DNA of 64,000 bases from an uncultured Eudoraea sp. (GCF_947258925.1 NZ_CAMYKG010000019.1:62001-126000); one strand, 5' to 3'; shown: positions 36,310 through 46,637, counted from the stretch's first letter. Numbers and translations are program-made. Notes: generated from the letters alone by a model not told the origin.

Positions 36310-37376
36310 ATACAAATCGCTACATACGTCAAACTTCACTAAAAGATTTTGGTGAAAAATCTCAGGATTTGTTACTAAAATCCAGGGTTTTAGTAGTAGG
36401 TGCGGGGGGGCTTGGGATACCGGTCCTGCAGTATTTAAATGCTATGGGTGTTGGAACTCTGGGTATTGTTGAAGGAGATAAGATAGAATTTTCGAACTTA
36501 CAAAGACAGGTAATCTATACTGAAAAGGATATAGGCAGGGCGAAACTCGAAGTGATTTCAGATCGTTTAAAAGCCCAGAATTCAAATACCTCAATTATTG
36601 GACATGATACCTTTTTAACCCGGGACAATGCAATGGCTATTATTCCGGATTATGACATAATTGTAGATGCAACGGACAATTTCCCTACCCGCTATCTTAT
36701 TAATGATGCCTGCGTAATTTTAGGGAAACCCTTTGTATATGGTGCACTTCATGGATATGAGGCACAATTGAGTGTTTTTAATTATCAGAATGGCCCAACC
36801 TACAGGTGTTTATTTCCAAATATGCCGGCAAAGGAAGAAATTCCTGACTGTAATATAAATGGGGTGCTTGGTGTTATTCCCGGCATTGTAGGTAGTTTAC
36901 AAGCTTTGGAAGTAGTCAAAATAATTACTCAAAAGGCAAAGGTACTGTCCGGGGTATTACTTATTTACAATGGCCTGGATCAATCCTTCCTTAAAATAAA
37001 TTTTTCAGGGATTGATGAGAATAAAAAAATTCGCACCCTGGGAGACTATTACTTTCCGTATGAAACTGAAACTACAAATTCCATTTCAGCTGCAGAATTT
37101 CATCTTCTTATGGAAAATGAAACACCTTTACAAGTAATTGATGTGCGGACAGCGGACGAGTTTCAGAATAATCACCTGGCAAACACCATCAATATCCCGC
37201 TGGAGGAAATTGATAGCAGACATATGGAAATTGATTTTTCCAATCCTTTATATATGATTTGTCAATCCGGGAACAGAAGCAGAATTGCCCAGCAAAAACT
37301 ACAGAACAGCTATAATAAAGCCATTATTTTTAATGTCTTGGGAGGAATTAATCAGTATAACGCTTTACTCATATAA
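36306..37376 (+). CDS. moeB: MoeB/ThiF-family adenylyltransferase with rhodanese domain
   Basis: A 356-aa enzyme that adenylates the C-terminal glycine of MoaD and passes sulfur to it. The ATP loop GAGGLGIPVLQYLNAMG is followed by EFSNLQRQ and DATDNFPTRYLIND, typical of E1-like enzymes. The C-terminal rhodanese domain (about 260-356) carries VIDVRTADEF and the persulfide Cys in YMICQSGNRS. Start is TTG, overlapping the mobA stop by four bases; no ATG is available before the conserved RYIRQ. The fusion of MoeB to its sulfurtransferase is common in this phylum. Confidence 0.9.
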   Translation: MNTNRYIRQTSLKDFGEKSQDLLLKSRVLVVGAGGLGIPVLQYLNAMGVGTLGIVEGDKIEFSNLQRQVIYTEKDIGRAKLEVISDRLKAQNSNTSIIGHDTFLTRDNAMAIIPDYDIIVDATDNFPTRYLINDACVILGKPFVYGALHGYEAQLSVFNYQNGPTYRCLFPNMPAKEEIPDCNINGVLGVIPGIVGSLQALEVVKIITQKAKVLSGVLLIYNGLDQSFLKINFSGIDENKKIRTLGDYYFPYETETTNSISAAEFHLLMENETPLQVIDVRTADEFQNNHLANTINIPLEEIDSRHMEIDFSNPLYMICQSGNRSRIAQQKLQNSYNKAIIFNVLGGINQYNALLI

Positions 37377-37449
37377 TCGTGAACTTCATGAATAGAAATA
37401 TGGGCAGGTACCTGGCAGGAATTCACAGAATTAATTTAGATTTGGAGCT

Positions 37450-38649
37450 ATGATTGCTTTTAGTGATGCATACAATCTGGTTCTTAGCTATAGCCAAAAC
37501 TATGGAGAGGAAAACGTAAGCTTAAAAAAGGCTGTTGGAAGAGTACTGGCCGAAGATATACACGCCGATAGAGATTTCCCCCCTTTTGATCGTGCCACCA
37601 AGGATGGGATAGCAATCAATTATGACGCTATTGAAAATGGCCGAAAGTCTTTTAACATCAAGGCGGTAATCGCTGCAGGTCAGAAAACTTATCCATTTTT
37701 AGAACAGGAGAATTGTGTGGAAATAATGACAGGAGCAGTAGTGCCCATTGAGGCAGATACCGTTGTTATGTATGAAGATATTGGTGTAGAACATGAAATA
37801 GCAACTATCAATACTTTAGCAAAAAGAGGGCAAAATATTCATTATAAGGGAAGTGATCAGAAAAAGGGTGAATTGGTTTTGAACAAAGACACCAGGATTA
37901 CAGCGGCGGAAATTGGTGTATTGGCATCAGTTGGAAAAGCCACAGTTAAAGTTAAGAAACTACCCGGGATAGCGGTTATTTCAACGGGAAATGAACTCGT
38001 AGAGGTAGAAGAGCATCCACTGCCCCATCAAATCAGGAAATCGAATTCATATACACTCTATGCTGCCCTGCAAAAAGAAAATATTGAACCGTTGCTGTTA
38101 CATTTATCGGACGATAAAGATATGATTAGGCAGAAATTATCTTATGTAATACAGGAAATGGATGTTGTACTTATGAGCGGAGGGGTGTCTAAGGGGAAAT
38201 TTGATTTTATCCCCAAAGTATTAGGGGAATTAGGCGTAAAAAATGTGTTTCACGGGGTTTTACAACGTCCCGGGAAGCCTTTCTGGTTTGGGATGCATGA
38301 AGACTCAAATACCGTAATTTTTTCTTTCCCCGGAAATCCAATATCAACATTTGCTAATTATTATATTTATTTTAAACCTTGGTTGTTACATTCCTTAGGA
38401 CTGCCATTACCTGAAGTTGAAGTATCTTTGGAGGAACCTATAAGCATAAAGGGTAGTTTAACCCGATTTCTTGGAGTGAAAACCAGATGGGAAAACGGTA
38501 TTCTTAAAGCCAGGTTTGTAAAGGATAATGGTTCCGGAGATTTAACCAGTTTAGCAAGATCAGACGGATTTATTAAATTAATACCCAGAGAACAACCCTA
38601 TAATACGGATGAGAAAGTATCCTTTATAAGTACCAGAACTCTCGTTTAA
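37450..38649 (+). CDS. moeA: molybdopterin molybdenumtransferase
   Basis: A 399-aa MoeA that inserts molybdate into adenylylated molybdopterin. Landmarks: FPPFDRATKDGIAI near residue 40, EIMTGAVVP, GIAVISTGNEL, MSGGVSKGKFDFIP (molybdopterin-binding MoeA/MogA signature) and FSFPGNPIST. All MoeA domains are present. It lies 73 bases after moeB; the xdhC start abuts its stop with no spacer. MogA or MoaB, which prepares the substrate, is not seen here. Confidence 0.95.
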   Translation: MIAFSDAYNLVLSYSQNYGEENVSLKKAVGRVLAEDIHADRDFPPFDRATKDGIAINYDAIENGRKSFNIKAVIAAGQKTYPFLEQENCVEIMTGAVVPIEADTVVMYEDIGVEHEIATINTLAKRGQNIHYKGSDQKKGELVLNKDTRITAAEIGVLASVGKATVKVKKLPGIAVISTGNELVEVEEHPLPHQIRKSNSYTLYAALQKENIEPLLLHLSDDKDMIRQKLSYVIQEMDVVLMSGGVSKGKFDFIPKVLGELGVKNVFHGVLQRPGKPFWFGMHEDSNTVIFSFPGNPISTFANYYIYFKPWLLHSLGLPLPEVEVSLEEPISIKGSLTRFLGVKTRWENGILKARFVKDNGSGDLTSLARSDGFIKLIPREQPYNTDEKVSFISTRTLV

Positions 38650-39660
38650 ATGACGCATGAATTAAAGAATATATTCACAGCCTACCAATCGTACAGTAAA
38701 TCTGGAAGCAAGGCAGTACTGGCCACCGTTGTGGCTCTGGAAGGATCTTCATATCGCCGTCCCGGAGTACGGATGTTGATCCTTGACAACGGAAAGATGG
38801 TTGGAGCAGTTAGCGGAGGATGTGTAGAAAAGGAAGTACAGCGCCAGGCACAAAGTGTTTTACAAAATGGAATCCCCAGGGTTATGACCTACGATGGCCG
38901 TTATAGGCTGGGCTGCGAAGGTATTTTATATATTCTTATCGAACCTTTTATGCCAGACGAAACCACCATAGATATTTTTTGGCAAACCATTAAAAAAAGG
39001 GAGAATTTTGAACTTATCAGCTCTTTTGAGAGAACGGAAACGGCTAACCCGGATTTTGGTACTCTCTTAAAATTTGATAATGCTAATAAGGCTCTGAGGC
39101 CCGGTTATAAAGGGCATTTAGCAGGAGAAAGCTTTGAACAGGTTATGACCCCTTGTTTTAAATTGATCATAATAGGTGCGGAGCATGATGCCGTACAATT
39201 GTGTTCTTATGCAAGCATGACCGGTTGGGAAGTAATGATCATAGCCGGTCCGGCAGAAGAAAAAAACGAAACGGATTTTCCGGGTGTGCAGGATTTCAAA
39301 GCCCAGTTGCCGGAAGAATTCGATACCCGTTTAATTGACAATCAAACTGCTGTTGTATTAATGACCCATAGCTACGTAAAAGATTTAAAATATTTAGTCG
39401 CAATTAAAGAAATCACGCCAATTTATCTGGGCTTATTAGGGCCTGCGGCACGAAGGGAAAAGTTATTAAATGAACTAATAGAGTACCATCCGGAGATTTC
39501 AGAGCAATTCTTTGAATCTGTTTACGGACCATCCGGAATAAATATTGGGGCAGAGACCCCACAGGAGATTGCAATATCCATAATAGCTGAAATCCTTACG
39601 GTGATACGAAAAAAAGAGCCTATGCTCCTAAAAAATAAAACGGGAACGATACACAATTAA
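38650..39660 (+). CDS. xdhC: XdhC/CoxI family cofactor maturation protein
   Basis: A 336-aa chaperone that binds molybdopterin, promotes its sulfuration and inserts it into xanthine-oxidase-type enzymes. The N-terminal XdhC_CoxI domain has SSYRRPGVRMLI and AVSGGCVEKEV, and the C-terminal Rossmann domain has LIIIGAEHDAVQLCSYA and LGLLGPAARREKLL. Its presence shows that the cofactor made here is destined for the IorAB enzyme at the head of the operon. The ATG follows moeA with no spacer and the stop overlaps the next start by one base. Confidence 0.92.
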   Translation: MTHELKNIFTAYQSYSKSGSKAVLATVVALEGSSYRRPGVRMLILDNGKMVGAVSGGCVEKEVQRQAQSVLQNGIPRVMTYDGRYRLGCEGILYILIEPFMPDETTIDIFWQTIKKRENFELISSFERTETANPDFGTLLKFDNANKALRPGYKGHLAGESFEQVMTPCFKLIIIGAEHDAVQLCSYASMTGWEVMIIAGPAEEKNETDFPGVQDFKAQLPEEFDTRLIDNQTAVVLMTHSYVKDLKYLVAIKEITPIYLGLLGPAARREKLLNELIEYHPEISEQFFESVYGPSGINIGAETPQEIAISIIAEILTVIRKKEPMLLKNKTGTIHN

Positions 39661-40280
39661 TGAATTCTCAGGTAGCTATTTTAATACTGGCAGCAGGGTC
39701 TTCAAGTAGAATGGGTAAAATAAAACAACTCTTACCCTGGAAAGGTTCAACCCTTCTTGAGAATACCATCAGGACTGCAAAATCATCAATGGCCGGTGAG
39801 GTCCTGGTCATACTGGGATCTAATGCAGGATTAATCAAAGAGTCGATTCATAATATCAATGATGTTAATATAATTGAAAACACCAAATGGAGAAAGGGTA
39901 TAGGATCCTCAATCTCATGTGGGATTAATTATCTTACAGCATATGAGAAAGACATCAGGGCGGTAATAATTCTTTTAGCTGATCAGGTTTTAATTAATTC
40001 AGAATATCTTAATCGAATGATAGAACTCTATACCCGGGGTAAGAAGGATCTTATAGCTACCAAATACGGGCATAAAACAGGAGTTCCTGCCTTGTTTGAC
40101 CAATTTTATTTTAAGGATTTAAGTAAATTGGACGAGGATCATGGTGCTCATAATTTACTTAAAAGATTTACAGATAAAATTTATACTTTAGACACCTTTG
40201 GGAAGACCTTTGACGTAGATACTCAGGAAGATTATAACAAGTTATTGGAAATGAATGCGAATAAGGATAAACGATTTTGA
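39660..40280 (+). CDS. mocA: MocA-like molybdopterin cytidylyltransferase
   Basis: A 206-aa NTP transferase beginning ILAAGSSSRMGKIKQLLPW, where KIKQLLPW matches MocA rather than MobA. LADQVLI carries the metal Asp and TGVPALFDQFYF the substrate loop. It probably forms the cytosine dinucleotide cofactor for the IorAB hydroxylase. It is the last gene of the operon; its start shares one base with the xdhC stop. Presence of both MobA and MocA in one operon is notable. Confidence 0.87.
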   Translation: MNSQVAILILAAGSSSRMGKIKQLLPWKGSTLLENTIRTAKSSMAGEVLVILGSNAGLIKESIHNINDVNIIENTKWRKGIGSSISCGINYLTAYEKDIRAVIILLADQVLINSEYLNRMIELYTRGKKDLIATKYGHKTGVPALFDQFYFKDLSKLDEDHGAHNLLKRFTDKIYTLDTFGKTFDVDTQEDYNKLLEMNANKDKRF

Positions 40281-40354
40281 GATATTTTATTTTTGATTGT
40301 TGTTTATAAATACTTCCTAAAATAGAGTACATCCCTTTAACGAAAATCACTTTT

Positions 40355-41446
40355 ATGACCAATTTTAAAACCTGTCTTGTTGCCATCGTATTCTTAAATG
40401 TAATTTTTCAATCTTGTGCGCAGGAAATGAGTTTTGAAGAATACAATCCAAAATCCACTCTGGTGGTTCCGGAAAATATTGTAGAGAAAGCGAAGTATCC
40501 ATTTATTGATATCCATAGCCATCAATTTCAGATGGCTACACAAGACTTATCGCAATTGATTAATGCAATGGACACCCTGAATTTAGCGGTCATGGTTAAC
40601 TTAAGCGGAGGCTCTGGTGAGGGCTTAAAAAATATGTTAGCCAATGTCAACCAGCATTATCCAAACAGGTTTGTAATCTTTGCCAATGTGGATTTTAAAG
40701 GAGTGGGAAGTCCGGATTGGTCTGATAATGCGGTAAAGCAACTGGAAGAGGATGTAAAAAGTGGCGCAAAAGGATTAAAAATTTATAAAAGCCTTGGCCT
40801 TAGGAATAAGGATATCAATGGCAATAGAATAGCCATTGATGATCCACGTCTAGATCCTATTTGGGCTAAATGCGGGGAACTAAATATACCGGTCCTTATC
40901 CACGCTGCAGACCCCAAGTCCTTTTGGGATCCCATGGACAGTACGAACGAAAGGTGGTTAGAATTAAAAACCAGGCCTCGAAGGAAACGGTCAGCAGATA
41001 ATCCGGCTCCATGGGAGCAAATAATTAATGAACAGCATAATATGATCAGGAAGCATCCGGAAACTGAGTTCATTAATGCTCATATGGGCTGGTATGCCAA
41101 TAACTTACAAAGACTGTCGGAATTACTGGAACAAATGCCAAATATGTATGTGGGTATTGGTGCTGTAATAGCCGAACTGGGAAGGCAACCAAGAAACGCA
41201 AGAAAGTTTTTTATTACCTATCAGGATCGAATTCTTTTTGGGAAAGACAGCTGGCAACCCTCAGAGTTCCCAACTTATTTCAGAGTTTTGGAAACTGATG
41301 ATGAATACTTTCCCTACTACAAAAAATACCATGCCTTCTGGGCCATGTATGGATTAGATCTTCCAGACGAAGTATTGCGAAAAGTATATTACAAAAACGC
41401 CCTGAAATTATTGCCGGGATTGGATCCGAATTTATTTGAAAACTAG
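40355..41446 (+). CDS. amidohydrolase-family lipoprotein
   Basis: A 363-aa metal-dependent hydrolase of the amidohydrolase_2 (ACMSD-like) family. The signal ends at VIFQSCAQE, a lipobox-like site, so it is exported. Motifs: FIDIHSHQF (HxH), VLIHAADP, FINAHMGWY and LFGKDSW (Asp ligand). The substrate is unknown. It lies 74 bases after mocA and may belong to the same functional group as the molybdenum hydroxylase, for instance acting on its product, but the spacing is too large to be sure. Confidence 0.85.
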   Translation: MTNFKTCLVAIVFLNVIFQSCAQEMSFEEYNPKSTLVVPENIVEKAKYPFIDIHSHQFQMATQDLSQLINAMDTLNLAVMVNLSGGSGEGLKNMLANVNQHYPNRFVIFANVDFKGVGSPDWSDNAVKQLEEDVKSGAKGLKIYKSLGLRNKDINGNRIAIDDPRLDPIWAKCGELNIPVLIHAADPKSFWDPMDSTNERWLELKTRPRRKRSADNPAPWEQIINEQHNMIRKHPETEFINAHMGWYANNLQRLSELLEQMPNMYVGIGAVIAELGRQPRNARKFFITYQDRILFGKDSWQPSEFPTYFRVLETDDEYFPYYKKYHAFWAMYGLDLPDEVLRKVYYKNALKLLPGLDPNLFEN

Positions 41447-41626
41447 ATTAAAAGTTTCCGCAATTAGTGTTGACTTCAGATCTAGCCAATGCCGGAAATT
41501 TTGTTTTATGTACTGCAGTTTTGTACTTATCCCTGAACAACCATTTTAATTTGCCTTTATAAAATTTGTAAAAAAGTGTGATTTTTTCGGGCAATGGTCT
41601 ACTAATTAAGCAGAAGTTGTGAAAAT

Positions 41627-42115
41627 ATGGGTAAAGAAGAGTCATTTACCAGGATAATCAAGGAAAATGAGGGCGTGATTTTTAAGATCACCACGGTCTA
41701 TACGCAAGATGGACAGGACCAAAAAGATTTGTACCAGGAAATTGTTTATCAATTGTGGAAATCCTTTGATTCTTTTCGAAATGAATCTAAAATCAGTACC
41801 TGGATGTATCGCGTTGCATTAAATACTGCAATTAGTCAATTTAAAAAAAGAAAAAAGCATTCCATAACAACTTCTATTGATCAGGTTGTTCTGCGGCAAA
41901 CTGAAAATTATAATCCTGATTTTGAAAACAAGCTAAAAATTATATACGAGCATATTCACCAACTGAATATTCTGGAAAAAGGTTTAATACTGCTCTTATT
42001 GGAAGGAAAGAAATACGAGGAAATTGCAAAGATCACAGGATTGAGTGAAACAAATGTGGGTACACGCATCTCCAGAATTAAGCAAAAGTTGAAATCCAGG
42101 ATATTGAAAAAGTAA
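41627..42115 (+). CDS. ECF RNA polymerase sigma factor
   Basis: A 162-aa group-4 sigma. Region 2 holds QKDLYQEIVYQLWKSFDSFR and KISTWMYRVALNTA; region 4 holds EEIAKITGLSETNVGTRISRI. A membrane protein starts 3 bases downstream and is the probable anti-sigma. The target promoters are unknown; autoregulation and control of nearby envelope genes would be usual. Confidence 0.92.
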   Translation: MGKEESFTRIIKENEGVIFKITTVYTQDGQDQKDLYQEIVYQLWKSFDSFRNESKISTWMYRVALNTAISQFKKRKKHSITTSIDQVVLRQTENYNPDFENKLKIIYEHIHQLNILEKGLILLLLEGKKYEEIAKITGLSETNVGTRISRIKQKLKSRILKK

Positions 42116-42118
42116 ATT

Positions 42119-42715
42119 ATGGACTTAGAAGAAATCCAAAAAGTTTGGTCAGATATGACCGATCAATTAGAAAAGCAAAAAAAGCTAAACAATGAATTAA
42201 TCATGAAAATGACACAGCACAGATTCAAGAGCAAGTTTGATAAGATAAAGTTATATGAAACTATTGGTGCTGTTATATGTTTTATTATGGCCATCTTCAT
42301 TTTGTTTAACTTGAATAAATTGGATACCTGGTACTTGCTCGCTTGTGGTTTATTTACCGTAGCTTTCCTATTGGTTTTACCTGTCATTACCCTGGGATTA
42401 CTTGGTAAAATACAGCGTATGAACATTGTAAATAACAGTTACAAAGACGCTATCGTTAAGTATACCAAAGCAAAAAATCAATTACTTCTTATGCAAAGGG
42501 TAGGCATTTATTTGAGTTTTGTACTGATGTTTACATCCTTACCGGTATTTAGTAAAATAATGAAGAACAAAGATCTCTTTATCAATAGTCAAATATGGCT
42601 TGCATATATTCCGGTAATGATTATTTTCCTTGTCTTATTTACAAGATGGGGGTATAAGTGCTATAAGAATATTACCAATTCTGCAGAGAATATTCTTAAG
42701 GAACTGGAAGCTTAA
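42119..42715 (+). CDS. putative membrane anti-sigma factor
   Basis: A 198-aa protein not matching a named family by eye. A cytoplasmic N-terminal segment (1-40, beginning MDLEEIQKVWSDMTDQL) is followed by about four membrane helices (42-62, 70-95, 125-143, 155-175). The position 3 bases after an ECF sigma gene and the N-terminal helical sigma-binding-like region suggest an anti-sigma, without the classic zinc-binding HxxxCxxC motif. Confidence 0.7.
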   Translation: MDLEEIQKVWSDMTDQLEKQKKLNNELIMKMTQHRFKSKFDKIKLYETIGAVICFIMAIFILFNLNKLDTWYLLACGLFTVAFLLVLPVITLGLLGKIQRMNIVNNSYKDAIVKYTKAKNQLLLMQRVGIYLSFVLMFTSLPVFSKIMKNKDLFINSQIWLAYIPVMIIFLVLFTRWGYKCYKNITNSAENILKELEA

Positions 42716-42933
42716 ATTAAGCGGTTTAAACTTAATCTGCGATGCTTAACTAAGTACAGCTTTTTTTGACCATTAATTGGTTTGCATAGAAATTCCTGCC
42801 TTTTCCCATATTAACTGAGCTTTATCATATTATTAGAATAGAGAAACTACGACCTTTAATTTATTATAAATAGTCTTGGAAGGCACATTTGCTATTTATA
42901 GAAGAGTTCGGGCCGCTTTATTAGAACTGCAGT

Positions 42934-45102
42934 ATGAAGAAACTACCTCTTACACTACTCCTGTTGATATTGGTGCTGCAGCTTTTTGCTCAAAAAAAGA
43001 ATGAATCTTTTCGCTTAAATATTCGTAAAACCAATTTAGCGGTAAAAATTGACGGAATTGGTGATGATGAGGCCTGGAAGGATGCCGATGTTGCTAAAGA
43101 TTTTCATATGGTAATACCTATGGATATTGATAAGGCAACGGATAAAACGGAAATTCGGATGACTTATGATGACACCAACATTTATTTACTCGCTACTTTT
43201 TATAACAGCATATCCGGACGCTATTTTGTGGAATCCTTAAGGCGAGATTTTTCTTTTAACAAGAATGATAATTTCTTACTGTTCCTGGATCCTTTTAATA
43301 ATCAGACTACCGGCTTCACTTTTGGCTCCAATGCAGCAGGAGCTCAATGGGATGGTACCATGTTTGCCGGAAGCAGTGTTGATCTCAATTGGGATAGCAA
43401 GTGGATCTCTGAAGTAACCAGAGATGATGAAAAATGGGTATTTGAAATGGCCCTTCCCTTCAAATCAATACGATATGAAGATGGGGTTAAGGAATGGGGG
43501 ATTAATTTTAGCAGGTTGCATTTGGCCTCCAGCGAAAAATCGAGTTGGACCCCGGTACCCAGGCAATTTCCAACTTCTGCCATGGCCTATAACGGAGTTT
43601 TGGTATGGGATGAGGCCCCGCCAACACCGCGTTTCAATTTTTCTTTAATTCCTTATGTTTTGGGACAGACCACCTATGACCTGGATCAAAGTACCGATTA
43701 TGTAGCGAAAATTGGAGGAGATGTAAAATTTAGTTTGTCTTCCTCTTTGAACCTGGACCTGACAATTAACCCGGATTTTTCTCAGGTGGAAGTAGACCGT
43801 CAGATTACAAATCTAGACAGGTTTGAACTGTTTTTTCCCGAAAGAAGACAGTTCTTCCTGGAGAATGCCGATATATTTGCCAACTTTGGATATGAAAGGA
43901 TCAGGCCATTTTTTTCCAGGAGAATTGGGCTTGGGATCCCTATAAATGCAGGTCTAAGACTTAGTGGGAACATTGATGAAAATTGGCGGCTGGGGGTTAT
44001 GGATATTCAAACTGAAAAAGATGAAGATACAGGGTTACCAAGTCAAAATTTTGGGGTGATTAGCTTACAGCGACGGGTATTTAGCCGATCTTCCATAGGG
44101 CTCCTCTTCGTAAACAAACAGTCTATCAATTATCCTCAGGATACAGATTCTTTGCGTACCATCTATCCAAAGTATAATCGAAATCTAGGGATGGAATATA
44201 ATTTGGCCTCATCCGATAATTTGTGGAATGGAAAGGCATTTTTATTAAAGTCCTTTGCACCGGATAAAAATGGAAACGGGATTACGCAGGGAGCCAATAT
44301 TGAATATAAAAGTAGAAAATGGAATTGGGGCATTAAAGAAGAATATGTGGATAGCACATATACGGCTGAAGTTGGCTTTGTTCCAAGAAAAGGGTATTTC
44401 AACTTCAATGCATTCTTAGGTTACCTGTTTTTTCCTGAAGCCGGTCCGGTTTTAAGTCATGGTCCTGTGGTTAATTCGATTTATTTTTTTGATAAAAATA
44501 TCAAACAAACCGATCATCAAAACACACTGCAATACCTCTTAAACTTCCGTAATAGAAGCAGTTTAAGTTTTGAAGGTATTAATGAATATGTAGAACTACT
44601 TGCCCCATTCGACCCTACCGGTACCGGTAAAGATTCACTTGCCACGGGAACGAAACATAGATGGAATGCTTTTGGAGCGAGCTATAATTCAAGACCACAA
44701 AGTATGTTTACCTATTCTTTAGGCGGAAGATATGGCGGATATTATGAAGATGGTTCCCTCTTAAGTTTAACTACTGAACTAGGCTATCGCTTTCAGCCCT
44801 ATGTAAGCCTCAGTTCAAATATCAGTTATAATAATATAAAATTACCTGAACCATGGAATACTACCGAATTTTGGCTCATTGGTTCTGAAATAGATATTAC
44901 TTTTACCAATAAGTTATTTTTTGCTACTTTATTCCAGTATAACGAGCAATCAAAAAACTTTAATTTAAATTCCAGGTTTCAGTGGCGCTATGCACCGGCT
45001 TCAGATTTATTCCTTGTTTACACGAACAATGAATTATTGGATCCTTTAAATGGCAGAATCTGGTCACTTACGCTCAAAATGACGTATTGGTTCAATAAAT
45101 GA
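42934..45102 (+). CDS. DUF5916 outer-membrane protein with CBM9-like domain
   Basis: A 722-aa exported protein (signal MKKLPLTLLLLILVLQLFAQ region). Residues about 28-220 form a carbohydrate-binding family-9/DOMON-like sandwich (KIDGIGDDEAWKDADV, RMTYDDTNIYLLATF, EMALPFKSIRY), and the rest is DUF5916, rich in aromatic beta strands and ending in MTYWFNK, typical of an outer-membrane barrel. The conserved SQVEVDRQITNLDRFELFFPERRQFFLEN marks the junction. Binding of glycans or hydroxamates has been guessed for such proteins, but no activity is established. Confidence 0.85.
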   Translation: MKKLPLTLLLLILVLQLFAQKKNESFRLNIRKTNLAVKIDGIGDDEAWKDADVAKDFHMVIPMDIDKATDKTEIRMTYDDTNIYLLATFYNSISGRYFVESLRRDFSFNKNDNFLLFLDPFNNQTTGFTFGSNAAGAQWDGTMFAGSSVDLNWDSKWISEVTRDDEKWVFEMALPFKSIRYEDGVKEWGINFSRLHLASSEKSSWTPVPRQFPTSAMAYNGVLVWDEAPPTPRFNFSLIPYVLGQTTYDLDQSTDYVAKIGGDVKFSLSSSLNLDLTINPDFSQVEVDRQITNLDRFELFFPERRQFFLENADIFANFGYERIRPFFSRRIGLGIPINAGLRLSGNIDENWRLGVMDIQTEKDEDTGLPSQNFGVISLQRRVFSRSSIGLLFVNKQSINYPQDTDSLRTIYPKYNRNLGMEYNLASSDNLWNGKAFLLKSFAPDKNGNGITQGANIEYKSRKWNWGIKEEYVDSTYTAEVGFVPRKGYFNFNAFLGYLFFPEAGPVLSHGPVVNSIYFFDKNIKQTDHQNTLQYLLNFRNRSSLSFEGINEYVELLAPFDPTGTGKDSLATGTKHRWNAFGASYNSRPQSMFTYSLGGRYGGYYEDGSLLSLTTELGYRFQPYVSLSSNISYNNIKLPEPWNTTEFWLIGSEIDITFTNKLFFATLFQYNEQSKNFNLNSRFQWRYAPASDLFLVYTNNELLDPLNGRIWSLTLKMTYWFNK

Positions 45103-45198
45103 GAGATACGGGATCAACAACTTATTCTTCTCCTATTGATGGATAATTAATTTTTTCTTAATAATTTAATAGTTAAATCAACAACAATAGAATCGATT

Positions 45199-46530
45199 AT
45201 GAAAACTCAGAAACCGAATACCAGGGATACACAGGAACGTAAAGAAACTAGTTTATCACGTCGAAAATTTATCAGAAATTCCTCTGTCGCTTTAGGGGCA
45301 ATTTCAATAATACCAAGACATGTTTTGGGTAGAGGTTTTATTGCTCCCAGTGATAAAGTAAATCTTGGTTTTATTGGTCTTGGAAAGCAGAGTAGGGGAC
45401 TTTCATCACGATTCGTGGAGCATACAAATGCTCAAATCATAGCCTGCTGTGATGTGTGGTCTACAAAAAATGCATGGTTCAAACAACAGGTTGAGAAGGT
45501 TTATGCTGAACATCGGAATCAATCAAATTATAATAGTGTTAATACGTACCTTGAATATAAGGAACTCCTGGATCAATCAGAGATTGATGCTGTAGTTATT
45601 GCCACTCCGGACCATTGGCATGCTTTACAATCCATAGACGCTATGAAGTCCGGTAAAGATGTATTTTGTGAAAAACCTTTAACGCATACGCTAAAAGAAG
45701 GATCGGAGATGGTAAAATGGGCCAATAAAACAGGCAAAATTGTTCAAACAGGCAGTATGCAGCGCTCCTGGGATAACTTTAGAAAAGCTTGTGAATTGGT
45801 TAGGAATGGATATTTAGGGGAAATTCAGAAAGTTCTGGTAAATGTCGGTGATCCTGCCAGGCCATATGATCTGGCGGCCGAAACACTTCCACCTGAAGTT
45901 AATTGGAACAATTGGTGTGGTCCTGCTCCTCTGTTAGCATACAACCACAGGATTAGCCCTTCAAATAATGATGTCGATTTTTGGCCGAATTGGCGATACT
46001 ATGAGGAAATAGGAGGGGGTATTTTATGCGACTGGGGTGCACATATGTTTGATATTGTCCAATGGGCACTTGGAATGGACTCTACGGGGCCGGTGAAATA
46101 TATTCCGCCCGCAGATAAAAATGCCGTGCGTGGCCTAAAAATGTATTATGCAAACGGGATAGAAGTTATTCATGAAGATTTTGAGCGTGGTTGGGGTGTT
46201 CGTTTTTTTGGTTCGGAGGGACAGATGGATATAAGTCGAAATTATTTTGAAACCAACCCGGCAGAAATTCTGACGGTAGAGCTAAAAGACTCTGATACCC
46301 GTCTATACAAGGTAAAGAAAGATCATTATCAGGATTGGATAGATGCCATAAAAAATAGAACGCAACCCGTATGCGGCGTAGAAACTGGTCACCGCTCTGC
46401 CAGTATATGTAATATTGCCAATATTGCCTATGAACTGGGGGAGACCTTAAACTGGGACCCGGAAAAAGAAAAATTTGAGAAAAATAAAAGCGCGAATAAG
46501 ATGCGGAAAAAAAAGTATAGAAAATTTTAA
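45199..46530 (+). CDS. Gfo/Idh/MocA-family oxidoreductase, Tat-exported
   Basis: A 443-aa NAD(P)-dependent sugar or inositol dehydrogenase-like enzyme. The twin-arginine signal SRRKFIRNSSVALGAISII (residues about 20-38) predicts export in folded, cofactor-loaded form. The Rossmann motif is GFIGLGKQSRGLSSR and the catalytic Lys sits in DVFCEKPLTHT. WRYYEEIGGGILCDWGAHMFDI is typical of the exported Bacteroidota branch. Related proteins act on glycosides by a retained NAD; the substrate here is not known. It is monocistronic. Confidence 0.9.
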   Translation: MKTQKPNTRDTQERKETSLSRRKFIRNSSVALGAISIIPRHVLGRGFIAPSDKVNLGFIGLGKQSRGLSSRFVEHTNAQIIACCDVWSTKNAWFKQQVEKVYAEHRNQSNYNSVNTYLEYKELLDQSEIDAVVIATPDHWHALQSIDAMKSGKDVFCEKPLTHTLKEGSEMVKWANKTGKIVQTGSMQRSWDNFRKACELVRNGYLGEIQKVLVNVGDPARPYDLAAETLPPEVNWNNWCGPAPLLAYNHRISPSNNDVDFWPNWRYYEEIGGGILCDWGAHMFDIVQWALGMDSTGPVKYIPPADKNAVRGLKMYYANGIEVIHEDFERGWGVRFFGSEGQMDISRNYFETNPAEILTVELKDSDTRLYKVKKDHYQDWIDAIKNRTQPVCGVETGHRSASICNIANIAYELGETLNWDPEKEKFEKNKSANKMRKKKYRKF

Positions 46531-46637
46531 TTTAATTGTAGCCATACAATCCAATTTAGAATGAGTTGCTTTAATTGAGTGTCGCAATTCTCATAGAAGA
46601 AAGTATTCACTTTTTTTAATGACCAAGCTATAAAATA

